Assembly (NCBI GenBank): GCA_013152755.1
Contig: JAADFR010000008.1
Coordinates: 1-64,000 of the forward strand
DNA from: Alphaproteobacteria bacterium
GTDB taxonomy: Bacteria; Pseudomonadota; Alphaproteobacteria; Sphingomonadales; Emcibacteraceae
Length of the DNA stretch: 64,000 nucleotides
Direction of reading: 5' to 3'
Shown here piece by piece: positions 9,621-19,771 of this stretch (the first letter of the stretch is position 1; the number at the start of each line of letters is the position of its first letter). The notes beneath the pieces are model-generated. The model saw only the letters and a list, made by a program, of their open reading frames with translations. It was not told the origin of the DNA and ran no database searches. Made by a program: the position numbers and the translations under genes.

Positions 9621-9702
9621 AAATATTTTTATCTATTGTTCTTTGCAGGGGACATTATATAGTTCCTAATACAGTTTAATCAAAAAAAATACAGGGATAA
9701 AA

Positions 9703-11556
9703 ATGAAAAATACATTATTGGCAACCACCGCCATGATTGCTCTGCTGACTTTAAGCGGATGCGGGGAGGATAAGGCCACTCAAAATAGCACAAATTCATC
9801 CGAAACAACGCAGGTTACATCGGAGGTCGCACAGACGGAATCTGACCGGCTGAACGCGAATTTTGAAAAAGTCTTCATGCGCGATGTGATGGACAGCCCG
9901 GAATTTCAGACCTATCAGGGGATTAAGAAAGATTACGGCAAATGGGATGTACGGACCGAGGAAAAGGCCGCTTCCGATCATGCCCGGACGATCAATGACC
10001 TGAAAGAATTACAGACCAATTATGATTATGACAAATTGGATAAGGCGACAAAGCTCAGCTATGATCTGGCGGTTCGGGCTCTGAAGGAACAGATTGAAGG
10101 CTATAAATGGCGGTACCACGGCTATCCCGTCAATCAGATGTTCGGTTGGCAGTCGCGGATTCCGGCGTTCCTGATTAATTTTCACCGGGTGACGTCCCTG
10201 TCCGATGCGGAGGCCTATATTTCCCGGCTTGAAGGGGTGAAAGCCACTGTTGATCAACGAATGGCGGCCATGAAACGTAATCAGGACAAGGGTATTTTGC
10301 CGCCGAAATTTGTATTTCCTTATGTGATAGATGATGCGAAAAACCTGCTCACCGGGGCGCCGTTCACGGATGGGGATGACAGCACCCTGCTGGCGGATTT
10401 TAAAAAGAAGGTGGCGGGGCTGAAACTTGAGGATAAGGCGCAGGCGGACGCGCTGATCGCGCGGGCCACAAGTGCCCTCCTGACCTCTGTCAAACCGGCC
10501 TATGAAGGCCTGATAACGTTGGCGGAAAGCCAGCAGGCGGCGGCGACCACCGATGACGGGGCCTGGAGGCTGCCTGACGGCGCGGCCTTTTATAAATATC
10601 GCCTGAAGCAGATTACCAGCACCGATATGACCGCCGATGAAATACATCAACTTGGTCTGGATGAGGTGGCGCGGATTCATGGTGAGATGCGCGACATTAT
10701 GAAGAAGGTCAATTTTAAAGGCTCCTTGCAGGATTTCTTTGAATTTACCCGTACCGACAAGCAATTTTATTACCCGAACACGGAAGAAGGCAGGCAGGCC
10801 TATCTGACAAAAGCCGAACAGATTATCAATACCATGAAGGGTCGCCTGGACGAGGTTTTCATCAGCAAACCAAAAGCGGAGCTGATTGTGAAGAGGGTGG
10901 AGGCCTTCCGCGAGAAATCTGCGGGCAAGGCTTTTTACAATCGTCCGGCTCCCGATGGTAGCCGCCCCGGCATCTATTATGCCAACCTGTATAAAATGTC
11001 CGAAATGCCCACTTATCAGATGGAGGCACTGGCCTATCACGAAGGCATCCCCGGCCACCATATGCAACTGGCGATCATGCAGGAATTAAAAGGCATTCCC
11101 AAATTCCGTAAATTTGGCGGCTATACCGCCTATACAGAAGGCTGGGGGCTGTATAGCGAATTTCTGCCCAAGGAAATGGGGTTTTATGCGGACCCCTATT
11201 CAGACTTTGGCCGTCTGGCCATGGAACTCTGGCGGGCCTGCCGCCTTGTGGTGGATACGGGGATCCATGACCAGAAATGGACCCGGGAACAGGCCATAGA
11301 CTATCTGGCCACCAATACCCCGAACCCCAGAGGTGACGTGGTCAAGGCCATTGAACGCTATATCGTTATGCCGGGGCAGGCCACGGCCTATAAAATCGGC
11401 ATGCTCAAAATTCAATCCCTGCGGGCCAAGGCCAAGGCCGAACTGGGCGATAAATTTGACATACGGCAGTATCACGAAGTTGTCCTGCGGGACGGGGCCT
11501 TGCCGCTGTCAACCCTTGAAGATAAAGTCAATGAATGGATTGCCTCAAAGAAATAA
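9703..11556 (+). CDS. DUF885 domain-containing lipoprotein, putative metallopeptidase
   Basis: 617 aa with a lipoprotein signal peptide: hydrophobic core, then lipobox LSGC with Cys20 as the lipidated residue, followed by a Ser/Thr/Gln-rich linker. The body matches DUF885. A zinc-type motif HEGIPGHHMQ spans residues 446-455, and YTEGWGLYSE follows about 30 residues later, which together recall HExxH-like metallocarboxypeptidases. Expected to sit on the periplasmic face of a membrane and hydrolyse peptides, inferred from the family. The C-terminus overlaps the possible upstream start of the nnr gene. Confidence 0.88.
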   Translation: MKNTLLATTAMIALLTLSGCGEDKATQNSTNSSETTQVTSEVAQTESDRLNANFEKVFMRDVMDSPEFQTYQGIKKDYGKWDVRTEEKAASDHARTINDLKELQTNYDYDKLDKATKLSYDLAVRALKEQIEGYKWRYHGYPVNQMFGWQSRIPAFLINFHRVTSLSDAEAYISRLEGVKATVDQRMAAMKRNQDKGILPPKFVFPYVIDDAKNLLTGAPFTDGDDSTLLADFKKKVAGLKLEDKAQADALIARATSALLTSVKPAYEGLITLAESQQAAATTDDGAWRLPDGAAFYKYRLKQITSTDMTADEIHQLGLDEVARIHGEMRDIMKKVNFKGSLQDFFEFTRTDKQFYYPNTEEGRQAYLTKAEQIINTMKGRLDEVFISKPKAELIVKRVEAFREKSAGKAFYNRPAPDGSRPGIYYANLYKMSEMPTYQMEALAYHEGIPGHHMQLAIMQELKGIPKFRKFGGYTAYTEGWGLYSEFLPKEMGFYADPYSDFGRLAMELWRACRLVVDTGIHDQKWTREQAIDYLATNTPNPRGDVVKAIERYIVMPGQATAYKIGMLKIQSLRAKAKAELGDKFDIRQYHEVVLRDGALPLSTLEDKVNEWIASKK

Positions 11557-11563
11557 ACGTGAA

Positions 11564-13045
11564 ATGGGCCGTCATGCCCTACTGACTACCGATGAAATGG
11601 CGCGGGCGGATCAGATGACCATCCGCGCCGGAACGCCGGGGGTGGACCTGATGGAGGCGGCGGGCCTGTCCGTGACCCGCCACATCATGCATCGTTATGC
11701 GGGGATCAAAACGCTGATACTTTGCGGGCCGGGCAATAATGGCGGCGATGGCTTTGTCATTGCTCGCCACCTGAAAGAAGCCGGATGGTCAATGACCTTG
11801 GCTCTGCTCGGGACGCAAGAAAAATTAACCGGGGATGCGGCGGTGATGGCCGGAAGATGGGACGGTGATATTCTGCCCTTGACGCCGGAGGTCATTCAGG
11901 ATCACGGCCTTGTGGTGGATGCTATATTCGGGGCCGGGCTATGCCGGGACATAGAGGGGCCAGCGGCCAAACTCATTGCAAAGATCAACGGCCTTGACCT
12001 TGATGTGGTGGCGGTAGATATGCCGTCCGGCCTGTCGGGGGACAGCGGGCAGATAATGGGGGTTTGTCTCAAGGCCACGTCCACGGTGACTTTTTTCAGG
12101 CGCAAGCCAGGCCATCTGCTTTATCCGGGCCGCGATTATTGCGGCACGCTAGAGGTGACGGATATTGGCATTTCAGACCGGGTGCTGACGGATATTCCCC
12201 CTCAAACTTATCATAATGATCCGGCGCTTTGGCGGGACCAGTTTCCCCGCCCCACCTTGACTGGTCATAAATATAACCGGGGTCACGGGGCGGTGATCAG
12301 CGGGGGATTGGCCCACGGCGGCGCGGCGCGGCTTGCGGCCCGGGCAGCACTCAGAATCGGGGCAGGACTGGTCAGTGTGGTCTGCCCAGAGGCGGCAATT
12401 CAGTCCCACGCTGCCCAATTAAACGCTGTCATGATAAAACCTTTTATGGGTAAGGAGGACATTGGGGGCTATTTGAAAGACGACCGGATTGGTCATTGGT
12501 GCGTCGGGCCGGGCGGCGGGGTCAACGAGCGCACAAGGGATCATGTTTTACAAATATTGGCCGCTGAACGCGGCTGCGTCATTGATGCGGACGGGTTAAG
12601 CGTCTTTGCCGATCAGCCGGACAGGCTGTTCAAAGCTATTGCCAAGTCCGGTCAATGCCCTGTCCTCACCCCACATGCCGGTGAATTCGCTCGCCTGTTC
12701 CCGGATGGCACAGGCGGCAAGCTTGCGGCGGCCCGGGCGGCGGCCCGGCGGGCCGGAGCGGTGGTTATTTACAAGGGCCCGGATACAGTGATTGCGGGTC
12801 CGGATGGACGGGCGGTGATTAATGATAATGCGCCGCCGACCCTAGCTACGGCGGGGTCGGGCGATGTTCTGGCCGGGCTGTGCCTTGGTCTGATGGCGCA
12901 GGGGATGGCGTCTTTTGAGGCGGCCTCGGCGGCGGTGTGGGTTCACGGGGCGGCGGCCACAGCCTTTGGCCCCGGCCTGATTTCAGAGGATATTGAGGGC
13001 CAAATCCCCGCCACACTCTCATATATTTCGGAATCCGCCGGATAA
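11564..13045 (+). CDS. nnr: bifunctional NAD(P)HX epimerase / ADP-dependent NAD(P)HX dehydratase
   Basis: 493 aa metabolite-repair enzyme. Residues 1 to about 215 are the YjeF-N epimerase domain (LLTTDEMARADQ, GPGNNGGDGFVIARHL, AVDMPSGLSGDSG). The rest is the YjeF-C dehydratase of the ribokinase-like fold (HKYNRGHGAVISGG, LTPHAGEFARLF, TAGSGDVLAG). Together they convert hydrated NADH/NADPH back to the normal cofactors using ADP or ATP. I start at ATG 11564, which matches the usual N-terminus; an ATG at 11531 lies inside the preceding gene. The gene follows the DUF885 stop by a few bases. Confidence 0.93.
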   Translation: MGRHALLTTDEMARADQMTIRAGTPGVDLMEAAGLSVTRHIMHRYAGIKTLILCGPGNNGGDGFVIARHLKEAGWSMTLALLGTQEKLTGDAAVMAGRWDGDILPLTPEVIQDHGLVVDAIFGAGLCRDIEGPAAKLIAKINGLDLDVVAVDMPSGLSGDSGQIMGVCLKATSTVTFFRRKPGHLLYPGRDYCGTLEVTDIGISDRVLTDIPPQTYHNDPALWRDQFPRPTLTGHKYNRGHGAVISGGLAHGGAARLAARAALRIGAGLVSVVCPEAAIQSHAAQLNAVMIKPFMGKEDIGGYLKDDRIGHWCVGPGGGVNERTRDHVLQILAAERGCVIDADGLSVFADQPDRLFKAIAKSGQCPVLTPHAGEFARLFPDGTGGKLAAARAAARRAGAVVIYKGPDTVIAGPDGRAVINDNAPPTLATAGSGDVLAGLCLGLMAQGMASFEAASAAVWVHGAAATAFGPGLISEDIEGQIPATLSYISESAG

Positions 13046-13129
13046 GGCATTTTTTCGGTGGAAATTTATTCTTAAATGACTATAAAGACCAACATATATG
13101 CAGATTCGGCCATATTTTATGAATAGAAT

Positions 13130-13214
13130 GCGGGTGTGGCGAAATTGGTAGACGCGCTAGATTTAGGTTCTAGTGTCTTATGACGTGGGGGTTCAAGTCC
13201 CTTCACCCGCACCA
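13130..13214 (+). tRNA. tRNA-Leu (anticodon TAG)
   Basis: 85-nt class II cloverleaf ending in encoded CCA. The acceptor arms GCGGGTG and CACCCGC pair. The anticodon stem CTAGA/TCTAG holds loop TTTAGGT with anticodon TAG (reads CUA). The variable arm TGTCTTATGACG and the T-arm GGGGGTTCAAGTCCC are intact. Confidence 0.97.
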
Positions 13215-13289
13215 TTCTTTTGATGTCTGTCGATATGCGGTTTAACATTAAAACGGGCTTTACGGCCCCTCAGGAAAAGCAGAGTAAAC

Positions 13290-14814
13290 ATGCAGGTAAC
13301 GGAAACAGTCTCAGAAGGTTTGAAGCGCGGATATAAAGTTGTCATTTCCGCAGACGATATTGATGCCAAGATCGATGCAGAAGTGAAAAAAATTCAAGGG
13401 CAGATAGGGCAGATTAAAATGCCCGGTTTTCGCCCCGGCAAAGCACCCCTGTCTTTGCTGAAAAAACTGCACGGCAAAAACCTGTTGGGTCAGGTATTGG
13501 AAGAAACCATCAACAGCACCTCGCAGGCCGCGCTGGACGAACAGAATGTCCGACCCGCCATGCAGCCAAAGATCGAAGTGGTGTCCTTTGATGAGGGCGC
13601 AGACCTTGAATATTCCATTGATGTGGAAATCACCCCGGAATTTGACATCCCTGATCTGGCCAAATTGAAGCTGGAGCGGTTTGTGGTTGAGGCCAGTGAT
13701 GATCAGGTCATGGAAGCCGTGACTAAAATCGCCGGCCAGCAGAAAAACTTTAAAAAAGCCGCCAAGACATATAAAGCCCAGAACGGCGATGCGGTTCTGA
13801 TGGATTTCCGGCAAGGTGGACGGCGAAGCCTTTGACGGCGGCGCGGCAGAAGGTCATCAGCTGGAGCTTGGCTCCAACAGCTTTATCCCCGGCTTTGAAG
13901 AACAGCTGGTTGGCGTAAAAGCGGGTGATGAGAAAAATGTTGAAGTAACCTTTCCAGAGGATTATCAGGCCAAGAACCTTGCCGGAAAATCAGCAGTTTT
14001 TGAAGTGAAAATTCACGAAGTCCAAAAGCCTGCTGACATGGTAATTGATGATGATATGGCCAAGAAATTCGGTCTGGAAAATCTTGATGCCCTGAAAGAT
14101 CTGGTGAAGAAACAGGTTGAACAGGAGAATCAGGGACTGGCCCGGACCAAGCTGAAACGTTCTCTGCTTGACCTGCTGGCGGATGAAGTTTCTTTTGAGG
14201 TTCCCGCAGGCATGGTTGATCTGGAATTTGACCAGATATGGCAACAGTTGAAAATGGACCTGCACCGGGAAGCTCTGGAAGAAAATCCGGAAATTAAACC
14301 GGAAGATATTGATGAGCCGGGCGATGATGTGAAAGAAGAATATCGTGCCATCGCCGTGCGCCGGGTTCGTTTGGGCCTGCTTCTGTCCGAAATCGGTCAG
14401 AAGAATGAGGTCAGTGTCTCTCAGGAAGAAGTGACCCGTCAGATTTCACAGGAAGCCCAGCGTTATCCGGGTCAGGAAAAAGAGGTTTTTGAATTTTATC
14501 AGAAAAACCCGCAGGCTATGGCCCAGATGCGCGCGCCTTTGTTTGAGGAAAAAGTGGTTGATTTCATTCTGGAACTTGCCAATGTCAAGGACAAGAAGGT
14601 TTCCCGCGACGAATTGATCGCCGCCATTGAGGCTGAAGAAGCCGAGGATATGGCCAAGAAAGACACCAAGAAAGCGGCCAAGAAAAAACCGGCAGCCAAG
14701 AAGGCAGCACCGAAAAAACCGGCGGCAAAGAAAGCGGCGCCCAAGAAGCCTGCCGCTAAAAAAGCCGCCCCGAAAAAAGCACCGGCAAAAAAGACCAAAG
14801 CTGAGAAAAAATAA
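13290..14814 (+). pseudogene. tig: trigger factor, interrupted by a frameshift
   Basis: Ribosome-associated chaperone and peptidyl-prolyl isomerase, here in two frames. Part one (13290-13835) holds the ribosome-binding domain with GFRPGKAP and ends RQGGRRSL-stop. Part two (open from about 13810, stop at 14814) resumes as GKVDGEAFDGGAAEG, the FKBP-type domain, then the chaperone arms and a Lys/Ala-rich tail. The break is at about 13806-13810, where GATTTC-C-GGC should encode D-F-x-G; two bases appear missing. Repaired, the protein would be about 508 aa. Both halves are otherwise well conserved, so the event is recent or a sequence error. Lies just before clpP-clpX-lon, the usual order. Confidence 0.85.
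14683..14772 (+). repeat. 3 x 30-bp in-frame repeat encoding KKPAAKKAAP in the trigger factor tail
   Basis: Three consecutive 10-residue units KKPAAKKAAP (14683-14712, 14713-14742, 14743-14772), followed by KKAPAKKTKAEKK. The units differ at many synonymous positions, so they are not a fresh duplication and the basic composition looks selected. The tail resembles histone-H1-like Lys/Ala/Pro tails. Confidence 0.9.
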
Positions 14815-14895
14815 TCAGCGGGCCAAAAAGTTAAGGATTTGGTGACGGGCATTGGCTAAGATGCCCGCACTTACTTTAAAAACAGGAAAGCTGAT

Positions 14896-15531
14896 ATGAG
14901 CGACGTGCGCGATACATTTATGAATACTCTGGTGCCCATGGTGGTGGAGCAAACCAGCCGGGGCGAGCGGTCCTATGACATTTTCTCCCGCCTCCTGAAA
15001 GAAAATATTATTTTTCTGACCGGGCAGGTCAATGATCAGGTAGCCGGGCTTATTACCGCACAGCTTTTGTTTCTGGAAGCGGAAAATCCCAAAAAGGATA
15101 TTGCTTTTTACATTAATTCACCGGGCGGTGTGGTCACGGCGGGCATGGGCATTTATGACACCATGCAATATATCCGCAATAAGGTCAGCACCATCTGTAT
15201 CGGTCAGGCCTGTTCTATGGGGTCATTGCTTTTGGCGGCAGGTGAAAAGGGACAGCGTTATTCCCTGCCCAATTCCCGCATTATGGTTCATCAACCGTCC
15301 GGCGGCGCGCAGGGGCAGGCAACGGATATCGAGATTCAGGCACGTGAAATTCTGGCTCTGCGGGCAAGATTGAATGAGATTTATGCCAAACATACCGGGC
15401 AGAAGCTGGCCAAAATTGTTGATGCGCTGGAACGGGATACTTTCATGTCCCCGGAAGAAGCCAAGGCATTCGGCCTGATTGACGAGATTTTTGACAAACG
15501 TCCCGGCCCTACAAAAGCAGAAGATAAATAG
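14896..15531 (+). CDS. clpP: ATP-dependent Clp protease proteolytic subunit
   Basis: 211 aa serine protease that forms the tetradecameric ClpP chamber. The catalytic triad is visible: Ser107 in ACSMGS, His132 in MVHQPSGG and Asp181 in [11 protein letters not shown]. The N-terminus [20 protein letters not shown] is the usual short propeptide and axial-loop region. AGGAAAG precedes the ATG. Its partner clpX follows after 222 bases rather than directly, so the two probably have separate promoters. Confidence 0.98.
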   Translation: MSDVRDTFMNTLVPMVVEQTSRGERSYDIFSRLLKENIIFLTGQVNDQVAGLITAQLLFLEAENPKKDIAFYINSPGGVVTAGMGIYDTMQYIRNKVSTICIGQACSMGSLLLAAGEKGQRYSLPNSRIMVHQPSGGAQGQATDIEIQAREILALRARLNEIYAKHTGQKLAKIVDALERDTFMSPEEAKAFGLIDEIFDKRPGPTKAEDK

Positions 15532-15542
15532 AATAAACCATG

Positions 15543-15578
15543 CGATTAATTTGCAAACGATTAATTTGCAAATTAATC
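15543..15578. repeat. 15-bp tandem repeat merging into a perfect 20-bp palindrome
   Basis: CGATTAATTTGCAAA occurs twice head to tail (15543-15557, 15558-15572). The second copy extends into the perfect palindrome GATTAATTTGCAAATTAATC (15559-15578). It starts 12 bases after the clpP stop and about 175 bases before clpX. No T-run follows, so it is not an intrinsic terminator; a protein-binding site is more likely. Function unknown. Confidence 0.8.
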
Positions 15579-15753
15579 ATTTTTGTTAATTAATTGTTTC
15601 CTAGTTTTTTGCTAAACTACGTCTTGATTAAGCATCATTTTGTGTGGTTTGGGGAAAAACGATAGAAAAATATGACAATCTGGCAAAAAATTCGTTGAGA
15701 TTTATAGCGTAGTCAGAGTAGCATATAAGGGAACTTTTAGGAATAGATACCTT

Positions 15754-17028
15754 ATGACGAAATCAAAGTCCGGTGAAAGCAAGAATACACTCTATTGCTC
15801 ATTTTGTGGCAAGAGCCAGCATGAAGTAAAAAAACTCATTGCGGGACCAACCGTTTTTATCTGTGATGAATGTGTTGAGCTTTGTATGGATATTATCCGC
15901 GAGGAAAATAAAACCTCCATGGCCAAAACCGGTGACGGGGTTCCCACACCGCTTGATATTCTGCAAACCTTGAATGATTATGTGATCGGTCAGGAACAGG
16001 CCAAAAAGGTTCTGTCCGTTGCCGTTCATAACCATTACAAGCGTCTGCAACATTCCACAGAAGGCGATGATGTTGAACTGGCGAAATCTAATATTCTTCT
16101 GCTCGGCCCTACGGGGTGCGGCAAGACATTGCTGGCTCAGACTTTGGCCCGTATTCTGGATGTGCCTTTCACCATGGCCGATGCCACCACGCTGACCGAA
16201 GCCGGTTATGTGGGCGAGGATGTGGAAAATATCATCCTGAAATTGCTTCAGGCCGCTGAATATAATGTGGAAGATGCCCAGCGCGGTATCGTTTATATTG
16301 ATGAAGTGGACAAGATCAGCCGCAAGTCTGACAATCCGTCCATCACCCGGGATGTATCCGGGGAAGGCGTACAGCAAGCCCTGCTGAAAATCATGGAAGG
16401 CACCGTTGCCAGCGTGCCGCCTCAAGGCGGGCGCAAACATCCACAGCAGGAATTTCTGCAGGTGGATACCACCAATATACTGTTTATTTGCGGCGGCGCT
16501 TTTGCTGGCCTTGACAAGATTATCGCCCACCGCCTTGAGGGTAAATCCATTGGCTTCGGTGCTAATGTGGCCCCTGATGATGACCGCAAGGTCGGTGAGA
16601 TTCTGTCAGATCTGGAACCGGATGATCTGTTGCATTTTGGTCTGATTCCTGAATTTGTTGGCCGTCTGCCGGTTCTGGCAACCCTGATGGATCTGGATGA
16701 GGACGCCCTTGTCGAAATTCTCAGCCGACCCAAGAACGCCCTGATCAAGCAGTATCAGCGTCTGTTTTCCATGGAAGAAGTGGACCTTACCTTCACCGAC
16801 GGCGCGTTGATAGAGATTGCCAAAAAGGCCCTTCTTCGCAAAACTGGTGCCCGGGGATTGCGGTCGATTATGGAAGATATTCTGCTGGATACCATGTTTG
16901 AACTGCCCGGTCTTGATGGGGTTGATGAGGTCGTGGTCAATGCGGATGTGGTCAAGGGTAAAACCCAGCCGCTCTATATCTATACCAAAACCAAACAGGG
17001 TGAAGCATCTGCGCCTGCGGGTGCCTGA
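15754..17028 (+). CDS. clpX: ATP-dependent Clp protease ATP-binding subunit ClpX
   Basis: 424 aa AAA+ unfoldase that recognises substrates and feeds them to ClpP. The N-terminal zinc-binding domain has Cys15, Cys18, Cys37 and Cys40. The Walker A GPTGCGKT lies at 118-125, the Walker B ([11 protein letters not shown]) follows, and the ClpP-contacting IGF-type loop is seen in [10 protein letters not shown]. Full length for the family. It lies between clpP and lon on the same strand. Confidence 0.98.
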   Translation: MTKSKSGESKNTLYCSFCGKSQHEVKKLIAGPTVFICDECVELCMDIIREENKTSMAKTGDGVPTPLDILQTLNDYVIGQEQAKKVLSVAVHNHYKRLQHSTEGDDVELAKSNILLLGPTGCGKTLLAQTLARILDVPFTMADATTLTEAGYVGEDVENIILKLLQAAEYNVEDAQRGIVYIDEVDKISRKSDNPSITRDVSGEGVQQALLKIMEGTVASVPPQGGRKHPQQEFLQVDTTNILFICGGAFAGLDKIIAHRLEGKSIGFGANVAPDDDRKVGEILSDLEPDDLLHFGLIPEFVGRLPVLATLMDLDEDALVEILSRPKNALIKQYQRLFSMEEVDLTFTDGALIEIAKKALLRKTGARGLRSIMEDILLDTMFELPGLDGVDEVVVNADVVKGKTQPLYIYTKTKQGEASAPAGA

Positions 17029-17087
17029 TCGCCCTTTTCCCGTCACATCATTTTGGGGGTTTTGAGGCGTAATAACTCAAGGCAGGC

Positions 17088-17118
17088 CTTGAACTTAGGC
17101 GTTTTATGCCTAAATATA
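17088..17118 (+). promoter_or_regulatory. candidate RpoH-type promoter of lon
   Basis: CTTGAA (17088-17093), a 15-base spacer, then CCTAAATATA (17109-17118), 20 bases before the lon start. This resembles heat-shock sigma-factor promoters of alphaproteobacteria, and lon is a classic member of that regulon. The element also contains the inverted repeat TTAGGC-N7-GCCTAA, and a TCAAGGC/GCCTTGA repeat overlaps the CTTGAA. The same architecture precedes the sRNA candidate at 38.9 kb. Confidence 0.55.
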
Positions 17119-17137
17119 TGAAGATTACAGTCAACGA

Positions 17138-19543
17138 ATGGACGCCCTGATGAGCATTACATACCCCGTACTTCCCCTAAGAGACATTGTGGTTTTTCCG
17201 CATATGATCGTGCCGCTGTTTGTGGGCCGGGAAAAATCGGTCAAGGCACTGGAAGATGTGATGAGCAATGACAAGAAAATTCTTCTTGTCTCGCAAAAAG
17301 ATGCCAATGATGATGACCCGGCTACGGACGATATTTATTCGGTTGGTACGGTCTCGACGGTTTTGCAGCTCCTGAAACTGCCGGACGGGACAGTAAAGGT
17401 TCTGGTGGAAGGCGGCGAGCGGGCGAAGGTCACCCGTTATCTGGATAATGATGATTTTTTTGAAGCCGAAGCAGAGATTGATCAGCCGGTTGTAGAAAAG
17501 TCAAAAGAGCTGGAAGCCCTTGTCCGCTCTGTCCTCAAACAGTTTGAGCAATATATCAAGGTCAATAAAAAAATTCCTTCGGAAATACAAAGCACAGTGA
17601 GCCAGATTGAAGACCCGGCGAAATTGTCCGATGTGGTGGCGTCTTATCTGTCGCTGACCATATCCTCCAAGCAGGAATTGCTGGAAAATTCCAACCTCAT
17701 ATCGCGCCTGGAAAAAATTTACAGCGTGATGGAAGGTGAGATCGGCGTCATGCAGGTGGAGAAGAAAATTCGCCACCGGGTGAAAAACCAGATGGAAAAA
17801 ACCCAGCGGGAATACTATCTTAATGAGCAGATGAAAGCCATTCAGAAGGAATTGGGCGAAGGCGATGAGGCCAAGGATGAGATTGGCGAACTTGAAGACA
17901 AGATCAAAGCCACCAAGCTCAGTAAGGAAGCCCGTGAAAAATGCCTTGGCGAATTAAAAAAACTTAAATCCATGAGCCCTATGTCCGCTGAGGCTACGGT
18001 GGTACGTAACTATCTTGACTGGATGCTGTCAGTGCCGTGGCAGAAAAACAGCCGGACCAAGCTGAATCTGGAACAGGCTGAAAATATCCTTAATGAGGAT
18101 CATTACGGTCTGGAAAAGGTCAAGGAACGTATTCTGGAATATCTGGCGGTTCAGCAGAGAACCAAAAAAATCAAAGGCCCGATCCTGTGTCTGGTGGGGC
18201 CGCCCGGTGTGGGCAAGACGTCACTGGGCAAATCCATCGCCCGGGCCACGGGTCGTAATTTCGTTCGCTTCTCCGTGGGCGGGGTGCGGGATGAGGCCGA
18301 GATTCGCGGCCATCGGCGCACCTATATTGGCTCCATGCCCGGCAAGGTTATTCAGAGCATGAAAAAAGCCGGTTCCAGCAATCCCATGTTCCTGCTGGAT
18401 GAGATTGACAAGATGGGCAATGATTTTAGGGGTGATCCATCATCGGCCCTGCTGGAAGTTCTGGACCCGGAACAGAATAACAAATTCAACGATCATTATC
18501 TGGAAGTGGATTATGACCTGTCCAATGTGATGTTCGTGACCACGGCCAATACCCTGAATATGCCGCAACCGCTTCTGGACCGGATGGAGGTTATTAACCT
18601 GTCCGGCTATACGGAAGATGAGAAGGTTGAAATTGCCAAACGGCATCTGATCAACAAACAGATGAAAGATCACGGGCTGAAAGCCAGTGAATGGTCAATT
18701 TCCGAGGGAGCCCTTCGCGAAGTTATCCGCAGCTATACCCGAGAGGCCGGGGTGCGTAATCTGGAACGTGAAATTGCCAAGCTGATCCGCAAGGCGGTTA
18801 AGGAAATCGTGCTGGGCAAGGTAAAATCAGTGAAAATCACCTGCCGTAATCTGGAAAAATACGGCGGCATCAAACGCTTTATCTTTGGTGAGCTGGAAGA
18901 CAAGGATATGGTTGGGGTTACCACCGGTCTTGCCTGGACCGAGGTCGGCGGCGTTATTTTGCAGATTGAAGCTATTTCATCTCCCGGCAAGGGCAAGGTT
19001 ACGATTACCGGCAAGCTGGGTGATGTGATGCAGGAATCAATTCAGGCCGCCATGAGCTATGTACGTTCCCGGGCGCTGGAATTTGGTATTCAACCCTCCC
19101 TGTTTGACAAGACGGATATTCATATCCATCTGCCCGAAGGGGCGACACCGAAAGACGGCCCGTCTGCCGGGGTTGGCATGATCACCTCTATTGTGTCGGT
19201 TCTGACCAATAACCCGGTGCGGCGCGATGTGGCCATGACGGGCGAGATCAGTCTGCGCGGGCGGGTGTTGCCTATTGGCGGATTGAAAGAAAAACTGCTG
19301 GCGGCTTTGCGCAGTGGCATTAAGACGGTTTTGATCCCCGAAGAAAATATGAAAGACCTTGCGGATATACCTGATAATGTTATTCGGGGCCTTGATATTT
19401 TACCGGTTAGCAAAGTGCATCAGGTTTTAAAAGTTGCTCTGGTGGAATCATTGATACCTCTTGCCCCTGAGGATGTGGAAGCGGCGGTATCTCTGGCCAA
19501 GGATAAGTCCGAATCTGAATTTGGCACCACGGTCCGTCATTAG
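17138..19543 (+). CDS. lon: endopeptidase La (Lon protease)
   Basis: 801 aa ATP-dependent serine protease that degrades misfolded and regulatory proteins. The N-terminal substrate-recognition domain ([15 protein letters not shown]) is followed by a coiled region ([20 protein letters not shown]), the AAA+ module with Walker A GPPGVGKT at 354-361, and the C-terminal protease domain with the catalytic Ser676 (DGPSAGVGM) and Lys719 dyad, spaced as in E. coli Lon. A second Met four codons in (MSITYP) could also start translation. Probably heat-inducible from the upstream element. Confidence 0.98.
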   Translation: MDALMSITYPVLPLRDIVVFPHMIVPLFVGREKSVKALEDVMSNDKKILLVSQKDANDDDPATDDIYSVGTVSTVLQLLKLPDGTVKVLVEGGERAKVTRYLDNDDFFEAEAEIDQPVVEKSKELEALVRSVLKQFEQYIKVNKKIPSEIQSTVSQIEDPAKLSDVVASYLSLTISSKQELLENSNLISRLEKIYSVMEGEIGVMQVEKKIRHRVKNQMEKTQREYYLNEQMKAIQKELGEGDEAKDEIGELEDKIKATKLSKEAREKCLGELKKLKSMSPMSAEATVVRNYLDWMLSVPWQKNSRTKLNLEQAENILNEDHYGLEKVKERILEYLAVQQRTKKIKGPILCLVGPPGVGKTSLGKSIARATGRNFVRFSVGGVRDEAEIRGHRRTYIGSMPGKVIQSMKKAGSSNPMFLLDEIDKMGNDFRGDPSSALLEVLDPEQNNKFNDHYLEVDYDLSNVMFVTTANTLNMPQPLLDRMEVINLSGYTEDEKVEIAKRHLINKQMKDHGLKASEWSISEGALREVIRSYTREAGVRNLEREIAKLIRKAVKEIVLGKVKSVKITCRNLEKYGGIKRFIFGELEDKDMVGVTTGLAWTEVGGVILQIEAISSPGKGKVTITGKLGDVMQESIQAAMSYVRSRALEFGIQPSLFDKTDIHIHLPEGATPKDGPSAGVGMITSIVSVLTNNPVRRDVAMTGEISLRGRVLPIGGLKEKLLAALRSGIKTVLIPEENMKDLADIPDNVIRGLDILPVSKVHQVLKVALVESLIPLAPEDVEAAVSLAKDKSESEFGTTVRH

Positions 19544-19568
19544 AAAGCGGGTAAACCGGTAACTTTTC

Positions 19569-19620
19569 CGGGCATTTCTGCCCGTAAAGCACCCTTCTGT
19601 ATAAGTCGGATGCTTTTTTG
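19569..19620 (+). terminator. possible lon terminator region
   Basis: Two hairpins follow lon. CGGGCA-TTTC-TGCCCG (19569-19584) has no T-run. The second, imperfect stem AGCACCC...GGATGCT ends in TTTTTT. Together they may end lon transcription, but the second stem carries a mismatch and a long loop. Confidence 0.4.
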
Positions 19621-19694
19621 TTGGTGAAAATCACAGTGTTTTCAATGTCAAGCAAACTTTATTCAAAAAACCGCAGTTTTGTGAGGTTTTCCCT

Positions 19695-19723
19695 TTGACG
19701 AAATAAAAAACGGCGGCTACACT
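19695..19723 (+). promoter_or_regulatory. sigma-70 type promoter of hup
   Basis: TTGACG (19695-19700), a 17-base spacer and TACACT (19718-19723), about 50 bases ahead of the GTG start of the HU gene. Good match and ideal spacing for the housekeeping sigma factor. Confidence 0.6.
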
Positions 19724-19771
19724 GCATCCACTTTTAACCAATTCAGTAATACTTTACATAAGGGGAAGATA

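Noticed and set aside
10009-11067. Long reverse-strand open frame inside the DUF885 gene
   Set aside because: Antisense shadow of a well-conserved gene; no ribosome site and no recognisable domain.
14846-14867. CGGGCAT/ATGCCCG hairpin before clpP as terminator of tig
   Set aside because: No T-run follows; at most a weak pause or mRNA stabilising stem.
15543-15600. TTAA-rich sites between clpP and clpX as CtrA boxes
   Set aside because: Spacings between TTAA pairs here are 8, 9 or 11 bases, not the 7 of the CtrA consensus.
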